In this document: positions 13,201 to 22,811 of the stretch, in pieces
How the letters are laid out: every line of letters begins with the position of its first letter
How positions within the stretch are numbered: the first letter of the stretch is position 1
DNA from: Chrysaora quinquecirrha
Taxonomy: Eukaryota; Cnidaria; Scyphozoa; Semaeostomeae; Pelagiidae
Assembly (NCBI GenBank): GCA_014526335.1
Contig: JACTAT010000039.1
Span: forward strand, 5,607,896-5,671,895
DNA: 64,000 nucleotides
Direction of reading: 5' to 3'
Notes under the pieces: model-generated
Seen by the model: only the letters and a program-made list of their open reading frames with translations
What the model was told of the DNA's origin: nothing
Database searches by the model: none
Position numbers and translations under genes: made by a program

Positions 13201-16167
13201 CTATATTAAGCCATCTTAAGCTCCGCACATATCCATACACATTTTCATGAAGGCGAATACTAGGGTAGCCTTTCCACAAGTGGCATACCACAATATAATT
13301 TATAGTGAATTTATTAGATATTTTTATTCGGTTCTCTCTTTTTTGAAACTCTGTTTCGTCTTGCTAGCACCTTATGGCTGAATGGAGTCGCTTTGGCATT
13401 ACTTGGCATCGGAGTAGGCCCATTTCTCGTCCCTGGATTGTCTGATATGAACGCGTCTGCAGTGTAAGTCAACTTAAAGGCTATACATTTTTTATACAGC
13501 ATCCTTAATAAAGCTATCGCCGTTTAATAACTAAACATCCAAACTACGTGTAATAAGAGCCTGACAAAATTATAGGAACAGATGTATGCTTGCAATACTT
13601 TTGCCAAAATTATTGGAGAACTCCACGAATTATGCAAGGTTTAAGTTACTTAGCTAAATCTGTAAACTTAGGCCTTTTCCAAACGACCAAGCATTGTTTT
13701 TACTGTTTGCCCACGTCGAAAAAATATTGCTTGTCAAATCTGTGAACTTAGGCCCTTTCGAAGCGATGAAACATTGTTTTTCAAGCATTTCAAATTTGCT
13801 TACCAAGCAAAATGTTTTACCGCTTGACCACTTAAGAAAACATTGCTCGTCAAACATTGTGTCAAGCGAAAAGTGTTTTGGGGTTTTTCGTAAACATTGC
13901 GCTACAAATTTTTCTTGTATCTGCTTATAAAGCAATGTTTTCTTACGTTTCCAAACATTCAGCCATTGCTTGAAAAACAAAATCAAGTGCTTGACAAACA
14001 ATGTTTTGTGACTCGACTAAACATTCAAACATTGCTTGATATGGAAAGAAAAGTTCGACTGCTTGACAAGCAATGTTTGATCACGGCCTTATGTTTGTCG
14101 AGCAATGTTTTAAGACGTGGCCAAATGTTCAAACATTGCTTGATAAGGAAGGTTCGAATACTTGAAAAACAATGTTTGATCGTTTGGCTAGGGCCTTACA
14201 TTAAACGTTTTATTCTGAAACATTGATGAGTAATCTCTGAATATCTTTTTTCTGTTTAGGAGGTATGGTATGGCAGGGGATCTATCTACCCACAGTGCAT
14301 TATCATCAATTTTCAACGCAATGTTTAGTATCGGGTGAGTGAAACGTGACTGTTTGGTATTTCAGTATTTGTTGCGGAGAGACAAGTCAATAACGAAAAG
14401 TGCGTCGGGTGAACTTCATTTCAGACTCTAAATCGTTGTTGGATGTTTGGGCCTAAATTGCCTATATCCTGGCGAATTTTGTGGCTTGTACAACGGTCCA
14501 AATCATTTGAAGGTTGAGAGTTGCCTTTTGGGGTCTGTGGACGAGGTTTAAGACAAATAAGCAAAAGGCAGAAATCTGGTGCAAAAATCTGACAAGTCAA
14601 CCTGTGAAGAGAGACTATTGAGCATGGCATCTTTGAATACAAAATAGTTTTTGATTTTACAGGGCCATTGCTGGGCCTACTCTTGGAGGAATTCTAGTGG
14701 AGTATACAGATTTTGCTTGGGCTTCAGCGGTGAGTCTCATTTTATGCTATTTCATCCTTAATACTTAAACACTAAATATTTAACTAAACTAACTAACTAA
14801 CTGACTAACTAACTAACTAACTAACTAACTCACTAACTAACTAACTGGCTAACTAACTAACTAACTAACTCACCAACTAACTAACTAACTAACTAACTAA
14901 CCAACTAACTAACTTACTAATTGGCTAACGAACTAACTGGCTAACGAACTAACTGGCTAACTGACTGACTAACTAACTAACTAACCAACTAACTAACTTA
15001 CTAACTGGCTAACGAACTAACTGGCTAACGAACTAACTGGCTAACTAACTAACTAACTAACTAACTAACTTACTAGCTAACTAACTAACCAACTAGCTAA
15101 CTAACTAACTAACTTACTAACTAAGCAACTTACTACCTTAAGAACTAACTGACTAACTAACGCAAACGTTCTTTTTGAAGCACTGGACATTGTAAAGCTT
15201 TTCAAAATCATCATCAAACAATTCTGCTTGTCGAACAATGTTTTGCGACGTGGCCTAACGGTGAAATATTTCTTGCAAAGCAAATCTCAAATGTTTGACC
15301 AACAATGTTTGATCGTTTGGTTGGGGCCGTACAGCTTTGCTTAAAAGCAAGCATATTTTATTAGTTCTGACTATCCTGGGAAAACTTGGAAACAGTTGTT
15401 TATGTCCTAATACCTGCTGTTTTTGATATTTAATTGAAGCTCTTTTTTTTCTTCTCAGATATTCGGATTTTTTATATTACTTTGGGTAAGTTTAAAGCTT
15501 ATATTTCATAGTTCATGCCCCAATCAATCATCCAAATCAATTTGTATAACTAAATTTGTGTTCATTTTATAGGCATTGATTCTTGCTGTATTCACAATTT
15601 GCGAAAGAAGATCACTTAGGTGAGATTTTATGGTCTTAATAATTCTTAGGCCCTAACCAAGCGACCATACATTGTTGGTCAAACAACTGAAATTCGTTGG
15701 CAATCGACCGTTGGACTGCAACGTTTGGCCAGTCAAAGCATGGTAGCAAGAGGAGGTAGCAAAACATTCCTGGTCAAACATTTTTGTTTTTGACAAGTAG
15801 AAGTTTTTTAAAGGTTTCTCTCAAACATTGCTGAAAAAATTCTGCTTGTCAAGCAATGTTGCGCGACGTGACCAAACGGCAAGACCTTAGAAAATCAAAT
15901 CTTAAATAATTGAATTAACTTTTTGATTATTTGAAAATGTTTTGGAGGCTGTTTCTAAATCATTGCTGAGCACACTCTGCTTGTCAAGCAATGTTTTTTG
16001 ATGTCACTAAATGGCCAAACATTCCTCAGAAGTCAAATCTTAATGTTTGATAAAATGTTTGAATAGGAATGTTCAATATTTTAGTAGGGGCTTTAACGTA
16101 TCATTATTATTATACCCATTTATCCTTCCTCTTGCTCAGAGTGTATCCACAGGACTTGGTCTTTTAA
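4256..16167 (+). CDS. SLC18B1: MFS transporter, SLC18B1-like (vesicular polyamine transporter family)
   Basis: A 12-TM major facilitator resembling vertebrate SLC18B1, a vesicular polyamine/H+ exchanger. Exons: 4256-4561, 5306-5401, 6354-6427, 6886-7033, 7793-7861, 8284-8377, 9623-9693, 10297-10370, 11173-11271, 11885-11982, 13368-13463, 14260-14334, 14663-14729, 15459-15485, 15573-15619, then 16140-16167 (ending RVYPQDLVF) or 16284-16331 (ending with a di-leucine SKPLLENA). All join with compatible phases except at exon 7. Landmarks are MPFFP-like PFFPGE in TM1, GPPIGGFLY in TM5, FLEPTL in TM7 and GPTLGGILVEY near TM11. The length of about 489 residues compares with about 456 in human. Exon 7 is one base short (A run at 9669-9672), and the alternative last exon also needs one more A. 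The cytosolic N-terminus is about 75 residues and Ser-rich. Substrate is inferred from the family only. Confidence 0.88.
4640..4755. repeat. Imperfect inverted repeat in intron 1
   Basis: CAACTCGCCCCAT and CAACTCGCCCCACTT face GGTGGGGTGAGTTGG and GTGGGGCAAGTTGAC across a short loop, forming a long hairpin. It lies in the first intron of the SLC18B1-like gene. GGGCAAGTTGA motifs recur near 47340. Confidence 0.55.
5548..5720 (+). repeat. Dispersed repeat, second copy of the AGTGACATAGCCAAGGGGG family
   Basis: This is the plus-strand copy of the element at 2055-2268, sharing TAGCCAAGGGGG, TTGCCAAGATAGGTTTTG and GTATATAGGC in the same order. It is intronic, with no coding content. Confidence 0.55.
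5887..6271. mobile_element. MITE-like inverted-repeat element
   Basis: The ends CTGGTTATCATATG and ATATGATGAGAACCAG are imperfect inverted repeats about 385 bp apart. The interior repeats short GATCGGTGAC / GATCACC blocks in both directions. It is intronic in the SLC18B1-like gene and has no ORF. Confidence 0.45.
6493..6791. mobile_element. MITE with TAGGGATGTGCCACCC termini
   Basis: The ends TAGGGATGTGCCACCCAA and TTTTGGGTGGCACGTCCCTA are near-perfect inverted repeats of about 18 bp. The body of about 300 bp is made of ATACCAAA-type motifs. The right end also occurs at 223-239. The element is non-autonomous and intronic. Confidence 0.7.
7200..7495 (-). mobile_element. tRNA-derived SINE, minus strand
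   Basis: On the minus strand this begins GGTCTCTGCGGCGCAGTGG, continues TTAGCGTGCTGGGCTCA (A-box-like) and, about 40 bases on, reaches GGGTTCGAGCC (a near-perfect B box). A non-tRNA body of about 200 bp follows. The acceptor stem does not close, so this is a SINE head rather than a tRNA gene. It lies in an intron of the SLC18B1-like gene. Confidence 0.65.
8730..9480. repeat. Tandem array, about 108-bp unit, from a CAAACATTG-hairpin MITE
   Basis: The phrase CAATGTTTGATCGTTTGGCC recurs near 9046, 9154, 9262 and 9370, about 108 bp apart, with more diverged units near 8784 and 8938. Each unit contains GACGTGGCC..AACGTTCAAACATTGCTTGATAAG and its partly palindromic partner, so each can fold. The motif is that of the MITE family at 13675-14200 and 31128-31388. 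The array is in intron 6 of the SLC18B1-like gene. Confidence 0.8.
9478..9560 (+). mobile_element. tRNA-like (SINE head) sequence
   Basis: GCCTTGTAGCTCAATGGTA resembles a tRNA A box, and GTGTTCTAATCTC about 45 bases later resembles a degenerate B box. No closed acceptor stem is seen. It directly abuts the 108-bp array. Confidence 0.4.
9754..10165. mobile_element. MITE with TAGGCCCCAGTTACACTATG termini
   Basis: The left end TAGGCCCCAGTTACACTATG and the right end CATAGTGTAACTGGGGCCTTA are inverted repeats of about 20 bp, extended by CGGCAT/ATGCCG. The interior repeats AGTTACACTGAGCGCAGCGCC and GCGCCATGATTTTC blocks. The 412-bp element has no ORF and is intronic in the SLC18B1-like gene. Confidence 0.75.
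10440..11100. repeat. Degenerate repeat rich in TACCCGA motifs
   Basis: ATACCCGA, GTACCCGA, ACACCCGA and ATACCGA recur every 15-30 bases between about 10740 and 10890, with ATACCAAA/ATACAAA forms before them. I see no conserved coding frame. It may be a decayed relative of the ATACC-rich MITE at 6493-6791. It occupies intron 8 of the SLC18B1-like gene. Confidence 0.4.
12107..12719. mobile_element. Tc1/mariner-type MITE with CAGGGTGGCCCAAAAG ends
   Basis: ACAGGGTGGCCCAAAAGAAA and its inverse TTTTTTTTGGGCCACCCTGT bound a 613-bp AT-rich segment, flanked by TA on both sides (the expected TA duplication). Ends of the CAGGGTG-CCCAAAA type are typical of mariner-like elements. There is no transposase ORF. 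It is intronic in the SLC18B1-like gene. Confidence 0.75.
12770..13045 (-). mobile_element. tRNA-derived SINE copy 1 (minus)
   Basis: On the minus strand, GAGCTTCATAGCTCAGTGG (A box) is followed by GGCTCTCTGGTCATGC and CAGGTTCAGAGAACC (B-box-like), ending in TTTTGGTATGCCATTCGTTG. A second copy follows at 13046-13300, and a plus-strand copy lies at 32232-32570. Confidence 0.65.
13046..13300 (-). mobile_element. tRNA-derived SINE copy 2 (minus)
   Basis: This carries the same A box (CATAGCTCAGTGGAAACGTC) and CAAGGTTCAAATTATCCC, and ends GTGGTATGCCACTTGTGG. It lies directly next to copy 1 in the same orientation, making a tandem SINE dimer. Confidence 0.65.
13675..14205. mobile_element. MITE of the CAAACATTG-hairpin family
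   Basis: The left side starts GGCCTTTTCCAAACGACCAA. The right side ends CAATGTTTGATCGTTTGGCT-AGGGCC, its inverse. The interior is full of CAAACATTGCTTG and CAATGTTTT blocks in both directions. It is intronic in the SLC18B1-like gene. Confidence 0.7.
14760..15165. repeat. (AACT)n satellite-like tract
   Basis: About 400 bp of CTAA/AACT tetranucleotide repeat with interspersed variants such as CTGGCTAACGAACTAA, some of which recur as a higher-order unit. It follows exon 13 of the SLC18B1-like gene. Confidence 0.9.
15175..15335. mobile_element. Truncated copy of the CAAACATTG MITE
   Basis: It ends GACCAACAATGTTTGATCGT-TTGGTTGGGGCC, the right terminus of the family, and contains TGTCGAACAATGTTTTGCGA. 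The left terminus is missing where it abuts the AACT tract. Confidence 0.6.
15650..16095. mobile_element. Copy of the CAAACATTG MITE
   Basis: Left end TTAGGCCCTAACCAAGCGAC with CATACATTGTTGGTCAAAC; right end ATATTTTAGTAGGGGCTTTAA. Interior CTGCTTGTCAAGCAATGTT blocks occur twice. It lies between the last coding exons of the SLC18B1-like gene. Confidence 0.6.
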
Positions 16168-16384
16168 CTTGCTGCCTCTCAGTACGATGTTGTGTGAATA
16201 CACCTTAAAGGTCTAGCCGCCATATTTTGTGCCTTATTCATGAAAAACAGTTCAAATCATTAACCTTTCAATTTGGATTTCAGAAAAAAGGATTAAATGA
16301 AGACTCTAAACCACTACTTGAAAATGCTTGAAAATTAGAAGAAAATTAAGGTAAGAGTTTCAAGGTATTTGTAGGCAATTATCT

Positions 16385-16596
16385 TTTTGTTCGTAAGTTA
16401 GGTACTTTGTCAGTTAGTTAGTTTCTTAGTTTGCTTGTTGGTTACTTAATTAGTTAGTTTGCTAGTTAGCAAGTCAACTAGTTAGTTAGTTAGTTTGTTA
16501 GTGAAATAATTAGTATATTGAATAGTTAGTTAGTTAGTAAGTTAGTCAGTTTGTCAGCTAGATGGGTGTTTGGTTGGTTGGTTAGTTAGCTAGTTA
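16385..16596. repeat. (TTAG)n tract running into an assembly gap
   Basis: Tetranucleotide TTAG/GTTA repeat with variants, the complement of the AACT unit at 14760-15165, which stops at the run of N. The repeat probably caused the gap. Confidence 0.85.
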
Positions 16597-17096
16597 NNNN
16601 NNNNNNNNNNNNNNNNNNNNNNNNNNNNNNNNNNNNNNNNNNNNNNNNNNNNNNNNNNNNNNNNNNNNNNNNNNNNNNNNNNNNNNNNNNNNNNNNNNNN
16701 NNNNNNNNNNNNNNNNNNNNNNNNNNNNNNNNNNNNNNNNNNNNNNNNNNNNNNNNNNNNNNNNNNNNNNNNNNNNNNNNNNNNNNNNNNNNNNNNNNNN
16801 NNNNNNNNNNNNNNNNNNNNNNNNNNNNNNNNNNNNNNNNNNNNNNNNNNNNNNNNNNNNNNNNNNNNNNNNNNNNNNNNNNNNNNNNNNNNNNNNNNNN
16901 NNNNNNNNNNNNNNNNNNNNNNNNNNNNNNNNNNNNNNNNNNNNNNNNNNNNNNNNNNNNNNNNNNNNNNNNNNNNNNNNNNNNNNNNNNNNNNNNNNNN
17001 NNNNNNNNNNNNNNNNNNNNNNNNNNNNNNNNNNNNNNNNNNNNNNNNNNNNNNNNNNNNNNNNNNNNNNNNNNNNNNNNNNNNNNNNNNNNNNNN
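16597..17096. other. Assembly gap (500 N)
   Basis: Exactly 500 N. The six-frame reading across it is meaningless. Confidence 1.
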
Positions 17097-17366
17097 AACA
17101 AAATGTTTAAATTCTGGAACTTTATAAAAATCAAAAGCCTGGAGGAAGTGCTAATGCAATGACCATGCTTTACTTTATTCCAATGCAATGGCCATGCTTA
17201 TCTCAAATCAGAAGTTGTAGAGCCGCACTTTTGAACTGGCATTTCTTACAGCTCTTTATTCATAGTGGGACTTTAAAGTCCGTCGGCAAACAAACTGCTC
17301 GTTGAACGAGTGCATTTATAAAAACCCATACTTTCACCTATCATTATACCTTTGTTTTGATAGCGA

Positions 17367-17606
17367 CGAAACAAGACATCTTGATAGTCATAATTGACAC
17401 AATCATAATCAAAATTATCACCACCATAATAATCATAATCATCGTGATCACAATCATTATCATACTCATCAACTTCATCATCATGATCATCATAAAAATC
17501 ATCATTATCAAAATATTTATCACGAACATAATAATAACAATCATTATCTTCATCACCAGCATCATCATCACGATCATCAATTATGATCATGATCATAGTC
17601 ACGATC
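17367..17606. repeat. Degenerate ATC/GAT microsatellite
   Basis: Imperfect ATCATA, ATCATC and ATCATG triplet runs over about 240 bp. The Ile- or Asp/Tyr-rich open frames here are by-products of the repeat. Confidence 0.85.
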
Positions 17607-18097
17607 ATCATCAGTGTTCACCCTGGTCAGGGAGATCAGGTGAAGGAAGGATAATCTTAGCAATTACACTATCTGACCACACTTTCTTGTTATTCAGACA
17701 TTTGACCACAACGACACGATGTTCTGCTTTCAAACTGTAAACTGATATTAGGAGAAGAAATATAAGAACATCAAAGGTTGGGCCAGACTTGCTGTTTCTA
17801 ACAGAAAGGAAGATATATTCTCTGCATTTCAACTAGATGTAGAACTTGTGACTTATAATACATTTTACACATGGTTAACATAAACTGTTCTATGGAAGCA
17901 AGAAACCCCCTATCCAGGCAGAGATATAGATAAATGCAGGGTAAACACGCTATTATATACCAAGTTTCTAGGGTGATTTCGAGTTTGCAAAAGTTTGAAC
18001 GTTTTTGCCTTAGGCTTTCGTCTGTCTGTTGAAATGACCACTGGCTCAAAAATCGAATGCAGTGTCTGAATTATTCATCTTCGATCATTTTATTATC

Positions 18098-19984
18098 ATG
18101 TATAGAAAGTTGATCAAGTCTCGTCATATCAGTAAATATATGCTGGTGTTCTATATTTGTTTGGTGTATGTCGTCATTCTGTTATTCCAGGAACTCTACT
18201 CCACAGAACACAACCACGTGAATATTGTAAACAAAGTTTATCGATTAAAGAATGAATTCGCAAAAATTTATTCTTCAATTGGAGAAAGAAAAGTTAACTT
18301 GCAAAATAAGAATAACAGAGCAGGGCTTGAGCGAAGCTTGGAAGGGCCGCACGTGGAGATCGCTTACAAAATCGAAGGTTTAAAAGATGGGAAATTTACG
18401 AAATATTCTAAAGTTCCAGAGAAAAAACATGGCAGTAAAGAGACAAAACACAACAAAATCAATCCAAACAGCTTCGCATCTGCGAAACAAGACCGTTCAG
18501 CTTCTAGAGAAATTCAACCCTCAAGAAGGCATGCTAACTCTGAGCCTAGAGGACAAGGCTGTCCGAAATTGTCGATTTTCAAAAAATATGCAGACGAAGT
18601 TGTGCCACCTGAACAGTTAGCATGCATTCCCCACAAACCATCATCGCAAGACTGTCAATATGCAAACGAAGTGTATAAAATAGACCCACATTTGCAGAGA
18701 TGCAAAGATCCGCATTCTCGTGTGTTTTGCACAGTCCAGCTTGACAAACTGAAAGCTCCAAGTAGAATGATAAAGGTTGAATGCGACCAAGGGAGGCATA
18801 ACTGCAAGAAATTTATACTGCGTGGACTAAACAGCAAAACAGGGAACACCGAGAAGCTGATTAGTGTTTCAAAGATCGAAAAACTTGAAGAGAAACTAAA
18901 AGAAATTGCGACTAAAGCTATCGAGCAGATGTCTAACTTTATGTTTATAGGCTGTGTTAACGATAAAGGCAAAATCACAGCTAAGCAGCTCGTGGTTCTC
19001 CCGTCAGTGAAATTGGACGATAAGCCATATGAAACAAAGAACAGGGCCAACCCTAATGTCAACATTGTTCTACTGGATTCAATTTCAAGAGCACATTTTT
19101 ACAGATCTCTACCAATGGTGATAAAAACATTCAATGTAATAAATAAGAAATCAGATACTGAAATTATTGACTTTGAACTATTCCAGTCAGTACATGGACA
19201 CAGTGCTGAGAATTTCCGTGCACTTTTCACCGGGAAATTATTCCCTAAAAAGATGACAGACGCGGAGAAACAACGCAGTGTCATTGGTATCCATGAGCTG
19301 ATGGGTGAATTCAAAAATGCAGGGTATGAAACCATGGGTCAAGATGATCTTTGTTGGAAAAATTGGTGGGGAATGAGAATGGACCTTGGCTCACCATCTA
19401 ATTGGACATCTTTCGTGGAAACATTGCGGAAGGCCAACATTGATATGACAGGTAGGGTAAACCGAATATTACCCTTTGGGTGAGAAGGCAATGCAGGTAA
19501 CAGGGTATAGGTCAGAATAACTAGGAAACGTAACTTTCAAGCAAATCGCAACTATACAGCATTATGTAAACACCGCACCCATAGAAAATACTCCAAAAAA
19601 ACTATTGCCAATGCATAATATAACCACTACAGGTCAACATTGATTGATTGAAAAGAAAATCCAGAGGGATCGGAGGATCTGCAAGTGTCTGAAATGAAAA
19701 TAATGGACCTGAGTATATAAATATCCCACAAAATCCGATGAAATGAAATCTAATATTTTAGGCTTACTTTTAAGACCTTTTGGTTCATTTACCCCCGAGA
19801 TTTGGCTTTTGCACCATATCAAGTTTTATGACTAGGAAAACCATGGCAAAAGCGACACGGATAAGTATAGATAAGTATTTCACATGCCAATTCCTTGTTA
19901 GTCCGTTACTTGCTGTTGCTAAGCGAAATGCTCATAATGTTCATAATCATTATGATGGTCATCATCATCAATACGATCACAAGG

Positions 19985-20019
<35 letters not shown>

Positions 20020-20302
20020 TATTCTCATCATCATTATGATCACAAGAATCATCATCATCATAATCATCAAAATCATCATTATCATCATCATCATCATAAG
20101 AATAACCATGACCACCATCATCACTATCATCATCACCATAATCATCATTTTCATCATCTTCATCATCATCATCATCGTAATCATCAACATCATCATTATT
20201 ATCATCATCATTATCATCATCATCGTTATTATCATCATCATAAACATCAGAATCACCATTATCTTTATCACTATCATTATTATTAGCATAATCTGCACTA
20301 CT

Positions 20303-20336
<34 letters not shown>

Positions 20337-22012
20337 TCGTCATCATCATTATTATCATTATCAACCGCCATCATCATCATCATCATCATTAAATTATACC
20401 AGTGAACTATTATCACTACCGTCATCATCATTATCATCCAATCATAGTCACAAGCTTCTAACAAAACTATAATAATGAATAATAGTCAAGAACATAGTCT
20501 AGCGTTGCTATATGAGTATCAAAATCATAGTATGCTGCGTTCATCCATTTAATAGACTAAATTCCCTTTTAACAACTCTTTCACTCTTTCTTCCACCAAG
20601 GTTTGAGTCATTCAAGCTGTGACATCCTTGCAGAAAATAACGTAGCAACTCCTTTCAATGGACCCAAAAGCAATCAAATATGCTTCAATGGCAGATTCCA
20701 GCATTCTTATATATTCCAATTTTTACATCAATTTCACAAAGAAACTCATCTTTACGAAACAAAGCCAAGACTTAGTTTCACTGGAATCAACACAGCTCAT
20801 GACTACACGGGACTAAGAGTACAAACATTGAATTTGGATTTATCGAAGTTTGTAGAAGAAATGTCTGTATTGCCAAATACTCTAACGATTCTATTAGCAG
20901 ATCATGGAAACACTTATACTAGATATACAAACGCTGTTATGGAAGGAAGATATGAGATGTATCATCCGTCTCTCTTTATGATAATACCACGAGGTGTTGC
21001 AGAATATTTTGGTGCAGATGTAATGAATTCATTACGTTTAAATAGTAAACGCTTGTTTACAATGCTCGATTTACATGCATCTTTGAAAACAATTGCTCGT
21101 AAAGCAAAGAATGAAGAAGTTATAGGGTATCAAGGAATTTTACAAACGATTCCTACAAGTAGAACATGTGACGATCTCAATCTTCGATTACCAAATCTGT
21201 GTGTATGTGAAGGATGGGATACTGAAGTGCACAACGACACAAAGCAAATAGGAGTATTAGAATTTGCAGTTGGAACTTTGAATAATATGATATTGAAGCA
21301 GCAAGAATCTCAATCTGAATTCACAACTAAATGTCACAGATTGTATCCGTTATATTTCTTGAATGTGCGAGAAAGAAGTTCCGGAGAACATTTGATAATA
21401 ACAATGGATTTCAAAGTAAAGGCAGGATTTGGAGCAGATCAAAATGAAGACATTTTTCATGTTGAGATTCAATCAACCATCAATCCAGAAAAGGATTCAA
21501 TGAATATGAAGCTTCTCAGTTTTGATAGATTGTCACAATACGGAATTTATCGCAGATGTCAGGATGAAAGGGTCGACACAAGGCTCTGTGTTTGCTCCTT
21601 GAATGTTCAACGATCAGAAATTCCTGCAAAATCAAGCATGATTGACCTGGAAAAAACCCAGAGCTCCCAACCAAGTCTCCCAGGTATTCCAGCACTAGTT
21701 CGTTTCGAGAAATTGAACAGAAATAGCTGCATACAATTCGTGCAAAGAACATATTACAAAGTTGACAAGAAAGGCGTAATGGATAGAGAAGACATTTGGG
21801 CTTCAGCACTAGAAGTCATTAACTTATGCTCTAACCGTAAGTTTCGCATAACACTTAAAACGAAAACTAGTAATTCAAAAATATCTAGAGAAATTCCTGT
21901 AGTTGATTACATAAATGGAAACACGGTAAAGTTTCTTTTGTTAGCACAGAAATATTTTCCTTACTGGAAAAGCACGGTAAACTTAGATTATTCGGTTGCA
22001 GAAGTAAAATGA
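18098..22012 (+). CDS. DUF229-family (sulfatase/alkaline phosphatase fold) type II membrane protein
   Basis: Two exons, 18098-19451 and 20601-22012, join at G|GT with a matching phase and give about 921 residues. The ATG at 18098 is preferred over an upstream in-frame GTG. It places a short basic N-terminus before a signal anchor (MLVFYICLVYVVILLF, residues about 17-32), as in Golgi or ER type II proteins. The DUF229 (PF02995) domain shows NIVLLDSISRAHFYRSLP, LFTGKLFP, MGQDDLCWKN and, in exon 2, HDYTGLRV and LLADHGNTYTRY. The Asp-His pair of ADHG is the usual metal-binding motif of this superfamily. A Cys-rich stretch (LCVCEGW) follows. The C-terminal 250 residues resemble nothing I recognise. 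Substrate and activity are unknown; members are predicted phosphatases, sulfatases or phosphoethanolamine transferases. Confidence 0.85.
19925..20450. repeat. (ATC)n microsatellite in the DUF229 intron
   Basis: About 520 bp of ATC/CAT triplets with interruptions fills most of the single intron. His-, Ile-, Met- or Asp-rich open frames on both strands here are artefacts of the repeat. Confidence 0.95.
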
Positions 22013-22811
22013 ATCTTCATAGAATATTCAAGTTTATTTTATGTTTTCTTAGTCCCTTCTATTTTACCTGCATGAAGAAGATGAATGTGTATGGAAGTCG
22101 GTACGCCATTCATGTCATATATATAAATTTCAAATATGTATAGTGCTGAATTAGGCTTAGATAGGCTTAATACAAAAGTGCCAAACAAGAAGAGAGCCCT
22201 GGGTTGTACGACTTGGAGAGTTTGTTACTCGGCGAATGAGAGGCGACGATAGCCGAGGAAGCTGTGTAGAAGGGATAAGACTGGCTCATCTAATCACCTC
22301 ACCCAGCTCACCAAAAAACACGACGTCAAGAAGTTGCATATTAATGGACAGACTGGGCTAGAATACTATTTCACAGAAGAGCTCTCAGCGAATGAGAGTC
22401 GACGATAGCCGAGGAAGCTCAACGGGATAAGACTGGCTCGTAGAATGACTACAACCAACAAGGCGTCAAGAAATTGCATATTGGTGGACAGAGACAGCGA
22501 ACGAGAGTCGACGCTAGCCGATGAAGCTCCACGGGATCAGACTAGACAAACACAAAGTGGAATTCACAAGTATTTCAAACTTTCACTGTAACAAAACAAG
22601 ACATAGATACACTAATCTTTGAAGTACATGACGTTATATATCTCTACTTCTATACGAAAGCGGTATTCAAATAATTTCTGTTTAACGAAATCTAGATGAC
22701 ATGAAAAATCATGTCTATTTTTACAAATTATTGAATGTACAATGGATTTATGGCATTGAAATATTTTGAATCATATAAAATCCTCGCTCACCGGTGTCCC
22801 CAGCACTTTTG
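22013..22811. other. Convergent intergenic region, DUF229 and TOX 3' ends
   Basis: About 800 bp between two tail-to-tail genes. It holds a tail of the SINE found at 32232-32570 and the tandem block at about 22215-22555. Both 3' UTRs must lie here. No other gene is seen. Confidence 0.7.
22215..22555 (+). repeat. Tandem repeat with GCGAATGAGAGTCGACGATA units
   Basis: Three diverged units start near 22233, 22386 and 22497. Each has the core GAATGAGAG-CGACGATAGCCGA, then GGAAGCTC, GGGATAAGACTGGCTC and, in the first two, GCGTCAAGAAGTTGCATAT. Spacing is about 153 then 111 bp. The order of conserved blocks is kept while the text between them varies. Confidence 0.7.

Larger units (their letters stand above)
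16332..18097. other. Intergenic region with gap and microsatellite
   Basis: This contains the TTAG tract, a 500-base run of N at 16597-17096 and an ATC-type microsatellite at about 17367-17606. I see no gene between the SLC18B1-like and DUF229 genes. The round gap size suggests a placeholder, so the true distance is unknown. Confidence 0.8.

Noticed and set aside
16586..17188. 200-residue open frame spanning the N run
   Set aside because: It consists of undetermined sequence; the same holds for the frames over 61841-62516.
19906..20464. Long His-, Ile-, Met- and Asp-rich open frames on both strands
   Set aside because: They are the six readings of an ATC triplet repeat in the DUF229 intron; no domain or start context supports them.
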